Positions 49,492-57,635 of a DNA stretch of 64,000 nucleotides are shown here, piece after piece. Made by a program: the position numbers and the translations under genes. Every line of letters begins with the position of its first letter. Position 1 is the first letter of the stretch. Below the pieces are notes generated by a model. It did no database searches, was not told where the DNA came from, and was given only the letters and a program-made list of their open reading frames with translations. The stretch comes from Acidimicrobiia bacterium (GTDB taxonomy: Bacteria; Acidobacteriota; Vicinamibacteria; Vicinamibacterales; UBA2999). The stretch covers positions 87,893-151,892 of the forward strand of contig VFZG01000004.1 of the NCBI GenBank assembly GCA_016871275.1, read 5' to 3'.

Positions 49492-51567
49492 TCAGGGCAA
49501 CGCAAACGCCAACAAGGTGGTGCCCGAGGCGATGACGACATGCTGTTTGCCGTCGAGCATGAAGGTCATCGCCGCCGCTCCCCAAATCGGGTATCCGGTG
49601 GAATATCGCCACAAATTCCTGCCGCTGCGGGAGTCGAAGGCCATGAAGTTGCCTTCGTTGTCTCCGGCAAAGACCAGCCCCGCCGCCGTCGACATGACCC
49701 CCGCCATCGTCGGCTGCGTGAACTTGAATTCCCACTTTCGCTCACCGGTCGCGGCGTCCAGCGCCCGCAACGCGCCGTATCCCTTGTCGCGATCGATGCG
49801 GACCACCCCGCCAAACGACGTGCGCCCGGGTGCGATCACCGGCTCCTGGGGCTCGTAGGTCGCGCACGACTCTCGTGCGTTGACGAAGAACAGCTTCAGC
49901 GCCGGATCGAATGACGGCGGATTGAAGTTGGTGCCGCCCCACATGTCGGGCAGACAGCCCTTGTCGCCATCGTTCAGCACGATGGGCCGTCCATCCTTGC
50001 CGATTTCCCGCGCCCAGGTGGTGTCTGTGAACGGCTTGCCGAGAATCAGCTCCCCGGTGCGGCGATCCAGCACGTAGAAGAAGCCGTTGCGGTTGGCGAG
50101 CATCACGACCTTGCGACTGGTCGCGCCGGAGCCTCGCGAAGGCGAATCGGGCCAATCGGCCAGCACCGGGATCTGATTGGCATCCCAGTCGTGCGTGTCG
50201 TGCGGGGTGAATTGGTAGTGCCACTTCAGGGTCCCGGTGTCGGCATCAATCGCAATCAGTGAATTCGTGTAGAGGTTGTCGCCGCGCCGGTCGGCGCCGT
50301 AATAGTCGGGATTCGGATTTCCCGTGCCCCAATACAGCAGGTTGAGATCGGGGTCGTAGGTGCCTGTCATCCAGGTTCCGCCACCACCACGCTCGAGCAC
50401 ATCGGCCGACGCCGGCCACGTCTCGCTGCCGCGCTCACCGGGCGCCGGAATCGTCGAGAACCGCCAGAGGCGTGCGCCGGTCGCTGGATCGTAGGCGTCG
50501 AGGAATCCCTTGGTCGGATACTCACCGCCCGAAATGCCGACGATGACTTTGCCGTTGATCACGAGCGGAGCCAGCGTCGCGGAATAGCCGACCTTGTAAT
50601 CGGCGAGCACGGTGTCCCAGAGGATGCGCCCGGTGGCGCGATCGAACGCGAGCAGGTGCGCGTCGAGCGTCACCATGAACAGGCGGTGGTCGAGCATCGC
50701 GAAGCCGCGATTGACCGGCGCCTGCGCGCCGTAGGTCAAATCAGCAGGCAGGTCGCGGCGATAGCTCCAGAACGGCCGGCCGGTGCGGGCGTCGAGCGCC
50801 CAGGCGAAATTGTTGGAACCCGACACATACAACACGCCGTCGTACAAGAGCGGCGTGGCTTCGAAGCCGCGGCCCCTTGTGGTCGTGCCGGTCTGAAACG
50901 TCCACTCGGGTTTGAGCGTGGCGACGTTCGCGGTGTTGATCTGCGTGAGCGGGCTGTGCCGACGCCCCGAGTAGTCGCCGGAGAAGGTGACCCACCGCGA
51001 CGGGTCCTTCAGGCCATCGAGCAGATCGCGATAGGTCACGCCCGGAAGCGGAACGGCGTTCGCCGCGGCGCGTGCTCCACGCGCGATGTTCGCAATGGCG
51101 GACTTCCAATAGCCTTGCAGGCGTCCGCCCGGCTCGAGGATCTGGATCGAGAAGGCGTCCTCATTCTTTCGTTCGCCTGGAATCACGCGGCCGTCGTGCA
51201 GGGTGAGCGTGACCAGATCGGCGTTGGCGCCGGGCCGCAGGTAGGCGGCCGATGACGTCGGCGGCGTGGCCAGCATCTTCAGGTAGGCGACGATCGCGGC
51301 GATCTCATCGTCGCTGCCGCGGCTGGCGGACATGATGCTGCCCGGCACGCCGTTGCGAATGATGTGCCTGGCGCGGGCCTCGCCGCCGGCCGCGGTGACG
51401 ACGGTCAGCAGGTTGGGCCCGTTCAGCCCGCGCGCGTCGGCGCCGTGGCAGGTGGCGCACTGCTCGCCGAACAACGCGCGGCCCTGAGTGCTGGCGGACG
51501 ACTGCGCGAACGCCCGCGGCGCCGGCATCAGCGCCAGCGCCAGGGCGGCGACAACGACACGTCTCAT
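49492..51567 (-). CDS. PQQ-dependent dehydrogenase with N-terminal cytochrome c (fused form)
   Basis: 691 residues: signal peptide (LALALMPAPRAFAQ), a cytochrome c with CATCH at residues 37-41, a short module with RKNEDAFSIQI, then an eight-bladed PQQ propeller (FSGDYSGRRHSPLTQINTAN, HDTHDWDANQ, LDAATGERKWEFK). It oxidises an alcohol or aldehyde in the periplasm and passes electrons to its own haem. Where methanol/ethanol dehydrogenases have the vicinal Cys-Cys above PQQ, this has YGAQAPVNRG with no cysteines. It is the fused counterpart of the split genes at 52282 and 53089. Confidence 0.92.
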   Translation of the reverse strand: MRRVVVAALALALMPAPRAFAQSSASTQGRALFGEQCATCHGADARGLNGPNLLTVVTAAGGEARARHIIRNGVPGSIMSASRGSDDEIAAIVAYLKMLATPPTSSAAYLRPGANADLVTLTLHDGRVIPGERKNEDAFSIQILEPGGRLQGYWKSAIANIARGARAAANAVPLPGVTYRDLLDGLKDPSRWVTFSGDYSGRRHSPLTQINTANVATLKPEWTFQTGTTTRGRGFEATPLLYDGVLYVSGSNNFAWALDARTGRPFWSYRRDLPADLTYGAQAPVNRGFAMLDHRLFMVTLDAHLLAFDRATGRILWDTVLADYKVGYSATLAPLVINGKVIVGISGGEYPTKGFLDAYDPATGARLWRFSTIPAPGERGSETWPASADVLERGGGGTWMTGTYDPDLNLLYWGTGNPNPDYYGADRRGDNLYTNSLIAIDADTGTLKWHYQFTPHDTHDWDANQIPVLADWPDSPSRGSGATSRKVVMLANRNGFFYVLDRRTGELILGKPFTDTTWAREIGKDGRPIVLNDGDKGCLPDMWGGTNFNPPSFDPALKLFFVNARESCATYEPQEPVIAPGRTSFGGVVRIDRDKGYGALRALDAATGERKWEFKFTQPTMAGVMSTAAGLVFAGDNEGNFMAFDSRSGRNLWRYSTGYPIWGAAAMTFMLDGKQHVVIASGTTLLAFALP

Positions 51568-51591
51568 GGCAGGGTGGAATATACTCCGTTT

Positions 51592-51634
51592 GCCCGCCTC
51601 CGCGGCCCGAGGGCCGCTACGGCGAGGCGGACGA
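51592..51634. repeat. Imperfect-palindrome family copy in a divergent region
   Basis: GCCCGCCTCCGCGGCC-CGAG-GGCCGCTACGGCGAGGCGG: a strong hairpin with GGCC/GGCC inner and CGCCTC/GAGGCG outer arms. It fills most of the 78-bp gap between the PQQ dehydrogenase and the divergent cupin gene. Confidence 0.75.
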
Positions 51635-51645
51635 GGGAGGCTTCA

Positions 51646-52056
51646 ATGAATCGCACGCGAGTTCTCACGATCCTCGTTGCCCTGGGCATTGCGATCACCA
51701 TGGCCAGTGCGGCGGCGCAGCAAAGCAACTTTGTCGGCGGCACGCCCAGCCAGGTCGATGCCACCAAGATTCGAACGACGCGGCTGAAATTCCCTGCCGG
51801 CAGCCGATCCAACTGGCACACCCACACGCACGGTCAACTGCTGATGATCGAAGAAGGCAAGGGCCGGACTCAGGAACGCAACGGTCCGCTGATCGAGACC
51901 GTTCCAGGCATGGCGTGGTGGACCAAGGCCGGCGTCGAACACTGGCACGGCGCGGCGCCGGATCAGGACGCACTTCAGCTGACGATCTATGAAGGCGAAG
52001 TGAAGTGGCTCGAGCCGGTGACCGACGCGGTCTACAAGGCTGCGCCGAAGAAATAG
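51646..52056 (+). CDS. Exported cupin-domain protein
   Basis: 136 residues from MNRTRVLTILVALGIAITMA (signal peptide). The cupin motifs are complete: GSRSNWHTHTHGQLLMIEEG (His-x-His and Glu) and PGMAWWTKAGVEHWHGA (second His), so it binds a metal. Such small periplasmic cupins often sit beside oxidoreductases. The reaction is unknown. ATG at 51646 is chosen because the signal peptide begins there; the frame is open further upstream across the repeat. Confidence 0.88.
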   Translation: MNRTRVLTILVALGIAITMASAAAQQSNFVGGTPSQVDATKIRTTRLKFPAGSRSNWHTHTHGQLLMIEEGKGRTQERNGPLIETVPGMAWWTKAGVEHWHGAAPDQDALQLTIYEGEVKWLEPVTDAVYKAAPKK

Positions 52057-52068
52057 CGCCGGTCGTGC

Positions 52069-52122
52069 CTCGACCGCTGCTTCGAGCTCGTCTGATTCAA
52101 TAACCAGGAAGAAAGAGGTGTG
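52069..52122 (-). pseudogene. Remnant of a lipoprotein related to the gene at 59119
   Basis: The reverse strand reads SFFLVIESDELEAAVEARP. Bases 52081-52113 match 59167-59199 at 32 of 33 positions; there the sequence encodes FFLVIESDELE of an intact lipoprotein. Nothing else of that gene remains here. It lies just past the cupin stop. The near identity of this stretch suggests a recent partial duplication or a conserved repeat. Confidence 0.6.
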
Positions 52123-52231
52123 GCCGGCGAGCGCCGATCTGCACCATCGGCGATTCCGCAACGCTCAGGACTTCTTCACGGAACCTCACGAACGGATTCC
52201 AGCCGCTCGGGGTTGTGCCGAAGGTCGGCAG

Positions 52232-52260
52232 TTGACCGCAGTCCCGCATGCGCCTAGAGT
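52232..52260 (+). promoter_or_regulatory. Sigma-70-type promoter before the dihaem cytochrome gene
   Basis: TTGACC (52232-52237), 17 bp spacer, TAGAGT (52255-52260), then ATG at 52282 with GAGG before it. Both boxes and the spacing fit the sigma-70 class; this is the best promoter in the window. Confidence 0.65.
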
Positions 52261-52281
52261 GCAGAGGTCTCGAGGAATCCC

Positions 52282-53085
52282 ATGACCATACGCATCGCCA
52301 TCGCCTGCTGCGCCGGCCTGCTCGCCGCGTCCGTCGCCGTGGCCGCGTCCACCGCGCAAACGCCCGCCACCAACCCGCTGGCCGGCAAGGCCGAAGCCAT
52401 CGACGGCGGCAAGAACATCTACCGCGGACGCTGCGGCGTCTGCCATGGCATCGACGCCAAGGGCTACCGCGGCAGCGATCTGACCAGCGGCGACTGGGTG
52501 CACGGCGGCAGCGACGCGCAGCTGTTCAAGACGATTCAATCCGGCGTCACCGGCACCGAAATGCCCGGGAACGGGAACATGTCGAATGACGAGATCTGGA
52601 TGGTGATTGCCTACCTGCGCACGCTGGCGGCGCCGGGCGGCGCAGCGCCCGAGCGCGGCGATGCCGGGCGCGGTGAACAGCTGTTCTGGGCAAAGGACCA
52701 GGGCAACTGCGGGCAGTGCCACATGGTGCGCGATCGCGGCGGCCGCCTCGGCCCGAATCTCACGCGCGTCGGCGCGGCGCGATCCGTATCGGCGCTCGAG
52801 CGTGAAATCCGCAAGCCAGCCGAGGTGATCCCGGTGGGGTTCGAAACCGTGTCGGTGGCAACCCGGGACGGCAAGACGATCCGCGGCCTGCGCAAGAACG
52901 AGGATACGTTCTCGGTTCAGATCATGACCGGCAGCGAAGACATCCTGTCGTTCATGAAGAGCGACGTCAAGGACGTGACCGCCGAGCCGGAACGATCGCT
53001 GATGCCGGCGTACGGACCCGAGCGCCTGTCCGAGGCCGAAGTCACAGACATCGTCCGCTACCTGCGGACCCTGAGAGGGAGATAG
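52282..53085 (+). CDS. Dihaem cytochrome c
   Basis: 267 residues with a signal peptide (IAIACCAGLLAASVAVAAS). Two haem sites: CGVCH at 51-55 and CGQCH at 143-147. The last ~75 residues (VATRDGKTIRGLRKNEDTFS, then SLMPAYGPERLSEAEVTDIV) resemble the Pirellula/Verrucomicrobium-type haem-binding module, and the RKNEDTFSVQI stretch is shared with the fused PQQ dehydrogenase at 49492. The gene is 3 bp upstream of the PQQ dehydrogenase at 53089 and is probably its electron acceptor. Confidence 0.92.
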   Translation: MTIRIAIACCAGLLAASVAVAASTAQTPATNPLAGKAEAIDGGKNIYRGRCGVCHGIDAKGYRGSDLTSGDWVHGGSDAQLFKTIQSGVTGTEMPGNGNMSNDEIWMVIAYLRTLAAPGGAAPERGDAGRGEQLFWAKDQGNCGQCHMVRDRGGRLGPNLTRVGAARSVSALEREIRKPAEVIPVGFETVSVATRDGKTIRGLRKNEDTFSVQIMTGSEDILSFMKSDVKDVTAEPERSLMPAYGPERLSEAEVTDIVRYLRTLRGR

Positions 53086-53088
53086 CGC

Positions 53089-54684
53089 ATGTCGAGATTC
53101 GCCTTCGCTCTGGCACTGGCAGCGGCCCTGACGGTTGTGCTGCAGGCGCAGAACATCACCAACGCACAACTGGAAAAAGGCCTCGCCGATCCGTCGGCGT
53201 GGCTCAACTACAGCGGCGACTACGGCGGCATGCGGCATAGTCCACTGACCCAACTGACCCCGGCCAATGTCGGCCAGCTCACGGTGCAGTGGGCGTTTCA
53301 GACCAATACCCTCGGCAAGTTCGAAGCGACGCCGCTCGTGGTCAACGGCGTGATGTACATCACCGGCCCCAACAACACGGCGTGGGCGCTCGATGCGCGC
53401 ACCGGCCGGCAGATCTGGTCGTATCGCCGTGATCTACCCGAGGGCATGAACCTCTGCTGCGGCCGCGTCAATCGCGGTTTCGCGGTGCTCGGCAACAGGC
53501 TGTTCATGAATACGCTCGATGCGCACCTGCTCGCCTTCGACATGAAGACCGGATCGATCCTGTGGGACTCGATCATCGACGACTACAAGCTCGGTTACAG
53601 CGCGACGTCGGCGCCGCTGGTCGTCAAAGACAAGGTCGTCGTCGGCATCGCCGGCGCCGAGTACGGCATCCGTGGTTTCATCGACGCGTTCGACGCCAAC
53701 ACGGGGAAGAAGGCGTGGCGCTTTTGGGTGGTGCCGGGCCCAGGCGAAAAGGGCAACGAGACCTGGGAAGGGGATTCGTGGAAGCGCGGCGGCGGCTCGA
53801 CGTGGGTCACCGGCTCGTACGATCCCCCGCTCAATCTGATCTACTGGGGCACTGGCAATCCGGGGCCCGATCTGTACGGCGACGATCGTGAAGGCGACAA
53901 TCTCTATACCGATTCGGTGGTGGCGCTCGACGGCGACACCGGCCAGTTGAAGTGGCACTACCAGTTCACTCCGCACGACACGCACGACTGGGACGCGACG
54001 CAGGTCCCGGTGCTGGCGGAAAAGGTCATCGGCGGCGTCAACAAGAAAGTGCTGATGGTCGCGAATCGCAACGGCTTCTTCTACACATTCGATCGCGGCA
54101 ACGGATCGCTGATTGCCTCGCGCCCGTTCGTCAAGACGACCTGGGCCGAGCGCATCAAGCCCGATGGCAGGCCGGACGTGAAGCCTGGAACCGAACCGAC
54201 TGAAAACGGCGTCGACGTGTGTCCCGACATCGCCGGCGGCACCAACTTCATGTCGCCCGCCTACAATCCGAAGACCGGTCTGTTCTATGTGACCGCGCGC
54301 GAAGTGTGCGCGACCTACTACGGATGGGAGCAGGAATTCGTGCAGGGGCAGTACTACTTCGGCGGCAACGGCCAGCGGAGCGGCGGCCGCGGCTACGGCG
54401 CGATGCGCGCGATCGATCCGGCCAACGCCGGCGTCAAGTGGGAATACAAGTACTACACGCCGTCGATGGCCGGCGTGCTGTCGACGGAAACCAATGTGAT
54501 CTTCGGCGGCGACATGGACGGCAACGTGATGGCGTTCGACGCGGCCAGCGGCAAGAACCTCTGGCACTTCCAGACCGGTTCGGGAATTTTCGCCGCGCCG
54601 ATCACCTACATGCTGGACGGCAGGCAATGGGTGGTGCTCGGATCTGGCACCACGGTCTACGCGTTTGCGCTGCCGTCGAAGTAG
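53089..54684 (+). CDS. PQQ-dependent dehydrogenase (split form)
   Basis: 531 residues with a signal peptide (RFAFALALAAALTVVLQAQ) and an eight-bladed PQQ propeller with no cytochrome. Marks: YSGDYGGMRHSPLTQLTPAN, WALDARTGRQIWSYRR, NLCCGRVNRG (vicinal Cys-Cys above PQQ, as in methanol/ethanol dehydrogenases), HDTHDWDATQ (catalytic Asp region) and a late FDAASGKNLWHFQTG. It is coupled to the dihaem cytochrome gene. Substrate: an alcohol or aldehyde, not determinable from sequence. Confidence 0.93.
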   Translation: MSRFAFALALAAALTVVLQAQNITNAQLEKGLADPSAWLNYSGDYGGMRHSPLTQLTPANVGQLTVQWAFQTNTLGKFEATPLVVNGVMYITGPNNTAWALDARTGRQIWSYRRDLPEGMNLCCGRVNRGFAVLGNRLFMNTLDAHLLAFDMKTGSILWDSIIDDYKLGYSATSAPLVVKDKVVVGIAGAEYGIRGFIDAFDANTGKKAWRFWVVPGPGEKGNETWEGDSWKRGGGSTWVTGSYDPPLNLIYWGTGNPGPDLYGDDREGDNLYTDSVVALDGDTGQLKWHYQFTPHDTHDWDATQVPVLAEKVIGGVNKKVLMVANRNGFFYTFDRGNGSLIASRPFVKTTWAERIKPDGRPDVKPGTEPTENGVDVCPDIAGGTNFMSPAYNPKTGLFYVTAREVCATYYGWEQEFVQGQYYFGGNGQRSGGRGYGAMRAIDPANAGVKWEYKYYTPSMAGVLSTETNVIFGGDMDGNVMAFDAASGKNLWHFQTGSGIFAAPITYMLDGRQWVVLGSGTTVYAFALPSK

Positions 54685-54724
54685 CCGTTAGTTCGACACA
54701 CGGGGTCGGTGAGACGATCCCTGT

Positions 54725-54874
54725 GTGGCGAGTCCACTGACCGCGCTCCTCGAGCTCCCGGCGGGCGATCGAGCGGAGCTTGCGATGGCGCTTTAGGCAG
54801 GTCTGTCTGCGGCTGAGCGCGACGCGGCAATCGCGGCTCCCCCTACCAAATCCCGCCCCTTTCGGGTAGAGTGA
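54725..54874 (+). pseudogene. Addiction-module antitoxin remnant with an amber codon
   Basis: From GTG 54725: ASPLTALLELPAGDRAELAM, then AL, a TAG at 54794-54796, and then in the same frame AGLSAAERDAAIAA. The TIGR02574-type antitoxins have L-P-x-x-x-RAELA-x-x-LW-x-x-L, so the stop replaces a Trp codon (TGG to TAG). No toxin gene follows; the next intact gene is at 54879. The call rests on one short motif. Confidence 0.6.
54867..54872 (+). promoter_or_regulatory. TAGAGT -10-like element next to a GTG start
   Basis: TAGAGT, then six bases, then GTG at 54879: the same close spacing seen at 10433 and 44565. Suggests a leaderless or nearly leaderless message. No -35 is clear. Confidence 0.35.
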
Positions 54875-54878
54875 CGGC

Positions 54879-57524
54879 GTGCAAGCCTCACGACGATCGC
54901 TCGCATCGTCCGTCATTGGCTTCTCGGTCGTCGTGTTCGCGGCGACCGCACCCGGTGCGCAGGCGCCGGCGACACCATCCCAGCAGCCCGTCGACTTTGC
55001 GGCCGAGATTCGGCCCGTCCTGATTGAGAAGTGCCTCGGCTGTCACGGGGAGAAGCTGAAGCTCTCGAAGCTCGACCTGCGCTCGCGTGCGAGCGCGCTC
55101 GAAGGCGGCGCGCACGGGCCCGCGCTGGTGCCGGGCAACGCCGAACAGAGCCGGATGTTCCGTCACGTTGCCGGACTCGAAGCACCGGCGATGCCGATGC
55201 GCGGCGTGCCGCTGACACCGGCGCAAACGGCGGCACTCAGGCGCTGGATCGATCAGGGCGCACCGTGGGATGCGCCGATCACGACGACGGCGACAACGGC
55301 TGCCGCGCCGATCGCCGCGTTCGAGGATCTGCCGATCACCGCCCAAGAACGCAGTTACTGGGCGTTCCAGCTGCCCGCTCAAGTGCCGCTTCCGGCGGTG
55401 TCGCATCCGCGGTTCAACAATCCGATCGATCGCTTCCTGGAATCCGAACGCGCCCAGCGCGGTCTGACACCTGCGCCGCGTGCCGACCGCTTCACGCTGG
55501 TGCGGCGCGCCTATCTCGACCTGCTTGGCCTGCCGCCCTCGCCGGAGGAAGTGGCGCGTTTCGTCGCCGACGCGCGGCCCGATGCGTGGGAACGGCTGAT
55601 CGATTCGCTGCTGGCATCGCCGCACTACGGCGAGCGCTACGGCCGCCACTGGCTCGACGTGGCGCGTTACGCAGACTCCGCGGGATTCGAATACGACGTC
55701 CATCGCCCCAACGCATGGCGGTATCGCGACTACGTGATTCGATCGTTCAACGCCGACAAGCCGTTCAACGTGTTTCTGACCGAGCAGATCGCCGGCGACG
55801 AAATGGATGGCAGGTCGGACGACACGCTGATTGCCACCGGTTTTCTGCGGGCGGGCCCGCGCGTGCTGTTCCGCGAAAAGGACAACCCCGAGCGACGCTT
55901 CGATTATCTCGACGATGTGATTGGCGTGATTGGCAAGGGGACGCTGGGCCTGACCATCGGTTGCGCGCGGTGTCACGATCATAAGTTCGATCCAATCCGC
56001 CAGAAGGACTATTACGCGCTGCAGGCGGCGATCTTCGGGTATGTCGAAACCGAAGTGCCGCTGGCGCCGAAGGCCGAAGCTGACGCCTACCTCGCGAAGA
56101 ACGAGGCGCTCAACGCCGAGCGCGACGAGCTGCGCAAACGGATCGCCGCCATCGAGAAGCCTCACCGCGATCGGCTCGAGCTGGCGATGATCAAATCGCG
56201 GTTCTCGGAGGCGATCTACCAGGCCGCTGCGAAACCGGAGCAGGAGCGAACGCCCGGCGAGCGGCTGTTGGCCATCCAGGTGTTCGAAGCCGTGACGGCG
56301 CCGGCGGCGGAAATCGACAAAGCTCTCGCGCCCGCCCAGCTCGCCGAGAAACAGCAGCTCGCCGCCCGGTTGAGCGCGATTGACAAGGAACGTCCGGCGC
56401 GCCTGCCAATGGCGGAGATCGTCACCGATGGCGACCATCGCTTCTCGCCGCTCGGCGAGGGCGACGAGGTGGTGAGTTGTCCGAAGTGCCGCATCCCGCC
56501 GCCGTTTCCGGGAAGTTATCTGCACAGGGGGCCGGCGCCGTACGAAGTGCCGCCGTCGTACTTCCTGATTCGCGGTGACGTGGAAAGCCGCGGACCGCAG
56601 ATGCAGCCCGGCTTCGTGCAGGTGGCCACCTACGGCAATCCGCCGACGACGATTCCGCGGCCCGATGGCCACACCTCCGGACGCCGCCTCGCGCTCGCGC
56701 AGTGGATCGGCTCGCCGCAAAACCCGCTCACCGCGCGTGTCATCGTCAATCGCCTGTGGCAGAAACACTTCGGCCGCGGCCTCGTCTCGACGCTCGAGAA
56801 TTTCGGGAAGATGGGCGAATCGCCCACGCACCCGGAGCTGCTCGACTGGATGGCCGTGGAATTCATGAATCGCGGCTGGAGCATCAAGCAGATCAACAGG
56901 CTGATGATGACGTCGGAGGCCTACCAGATGGCCTCGGCTTTCGATCATGCGGCCAACACAGCGGCGGATCCGGAGAATCGTCTGCTGTGGCGCTTCAGAC
57001 CGCAGCGGCTTGACGCCGAGATCGTGCGTGACAGCATGCTGCGCGCGGGCGGCAACATCAACCTGCAGATCGGCGGCGAGCCGATCTTCCCGTTCATGTC
57101 GAAAGAGATCCTGACCGGTCAGTTCCGCGGCAAGTGGGAGAACACGCCCGAGGGGCCGGCGGCGTGGAGGCGCGGCGTCTACGTGTATCGGCGGCGCTCG
57201 CTGCCGTACCCGATGTTCGACACCTTCGATCATCCGGACATGAACGTCGTCGCCGGCGCGCGCAACGTGTCAACGGTGCCGACGCAGGCGCTGACCCTGC
57301 TGAACAATCCGTTCGTGCTCGCGCAAGCCGATCGCCTCGCCGCCCGAGTCGCCTCAGCGGCGAGCGGCGCGGAAGCGCAAGTGACCCTGGCGTACCGCAT
57401 TGCGCTCGGCCGGGCGCCGAGCCGGCCGGAGCTCGCCATCGCGCTCGAGGTGGTGGCGAAGCGATCGTTGGCATCGCTGACGCACGTGCTGTTGAATCTC
57501 GACGAGTTCGTCTACATGAGGTGA
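54879..57524 (+). CDS. PSCyt1-DUF1549-DUF1553 protein
   Basis: 881 residues from a GTG, with a signal peptide (SVIGFSVVVFAATAPGAQ). Haem-type site CLGCH at 52-56 inside a planctomycete-type cytochrome domain (EIRPVLIEKCLGCHGEKLKL ... LRRWIDQGAPW), then DUF1549 (about 165-380, LDVARYADSAGFEYD, CARCHDHKFDPI with another CxxCH) and DUF1553 (about 590-870, NRLWQKHFGRGLVSTLENFG, RPQRLDAEIVRDSML). These proteins pair with DUF1501 proteins in Planctomycetes and Acidobacteria; their substrates are unknown. The next gene is a DUF1501 protein, as expected. Confidence 0.93.
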   Translation: MQASRRSLASSVIGFSVVVFAATAPGAQAPATPSQQPVDFAAEIRPVLIEKCLGCHGEKLKLSKLDLRSRASALEGGAHGPALVPGNAEQSRMFRHVAGLEAPAMPMRGVPLTPAQTAALRRWIDQGAPWDAPITTTATTAAAPIAAFEDLPITAQERSYWAFQLPAQVPLPAVSHPRFNNPIDRFLESERAQRGLTPAPRADRFTLVRRAYLDLLGLPPSPEEVARFVADARPDAWERLIDSLLASPHYGERYGRHWLDVARYADSAGFEYDVHRPNAWRYRDYVIRSFNADKPFNVFLTEQIAGDEMDGRSDDTLIATGFLRAGPRVLFREKDNPERRFDYLDDVIGVIGKGTLGLTIGCARCHDHKFDPIRQKDYYALQAAIFGYVETEVPLAPKAEADAYLAKNEALNAERDELRKRIAAIEKPHRDRLELAMIKSRFSEAIYQAAAKPEQERTPGERLLAIQVFEAVTAPAAEIDKALAPAQLAEKQQLAARLSAIDKERPARLPMAEIVTDGDHRFSPLGEGDEVVSCPKCRIPPPFPGSYLHRGPAPYEVPPSYFLIRGDVESRGPQMQPGFVQVATYGNPPTTIPRPDGHTSGRRLALAQWIGSPQNPLTARVIVNRLWQKHFGRGLVSTLENFGKMGESPTHPELLDWMAVEFMNRGWSIKQINRLMMTSEAYQMASAFDHAANTAADPENRLLWRFRPQRLDAEIVRDSMLRAGGNINLQIGGEPIFPFMSKEILTGQFRGKWENTPEGPAAWRRGVYVYRRRSLPYPMFDTFDHPDMNVVAGARNVSTVPTQALTLLNNPFVLAQADRLAARVASAASGAEAQVTLAYRIALGRAPSRPELAIALEVVAKRSLASLTHVLLNLDEFVYMR

Positions 57525-57635
57525 ACCCGTGAAGCGTCTCACCAGAATCAGTACTACTGACCGAGTGCTCTGCGGCCACCCTGGGGCCGTTCCTACGGAA
57601 CGACCCGGTAGTATTTCAGCGAGGACAGGTCACTA

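Noticed and set aside
24540-54796. Amber (TAG) recoding in this organism
   Set aside because: Only two candidate internal TAGs, both in genes with other lesions or no partner, while several intact genes here end in TAG (for example 7957-7959 and 9747-9749).
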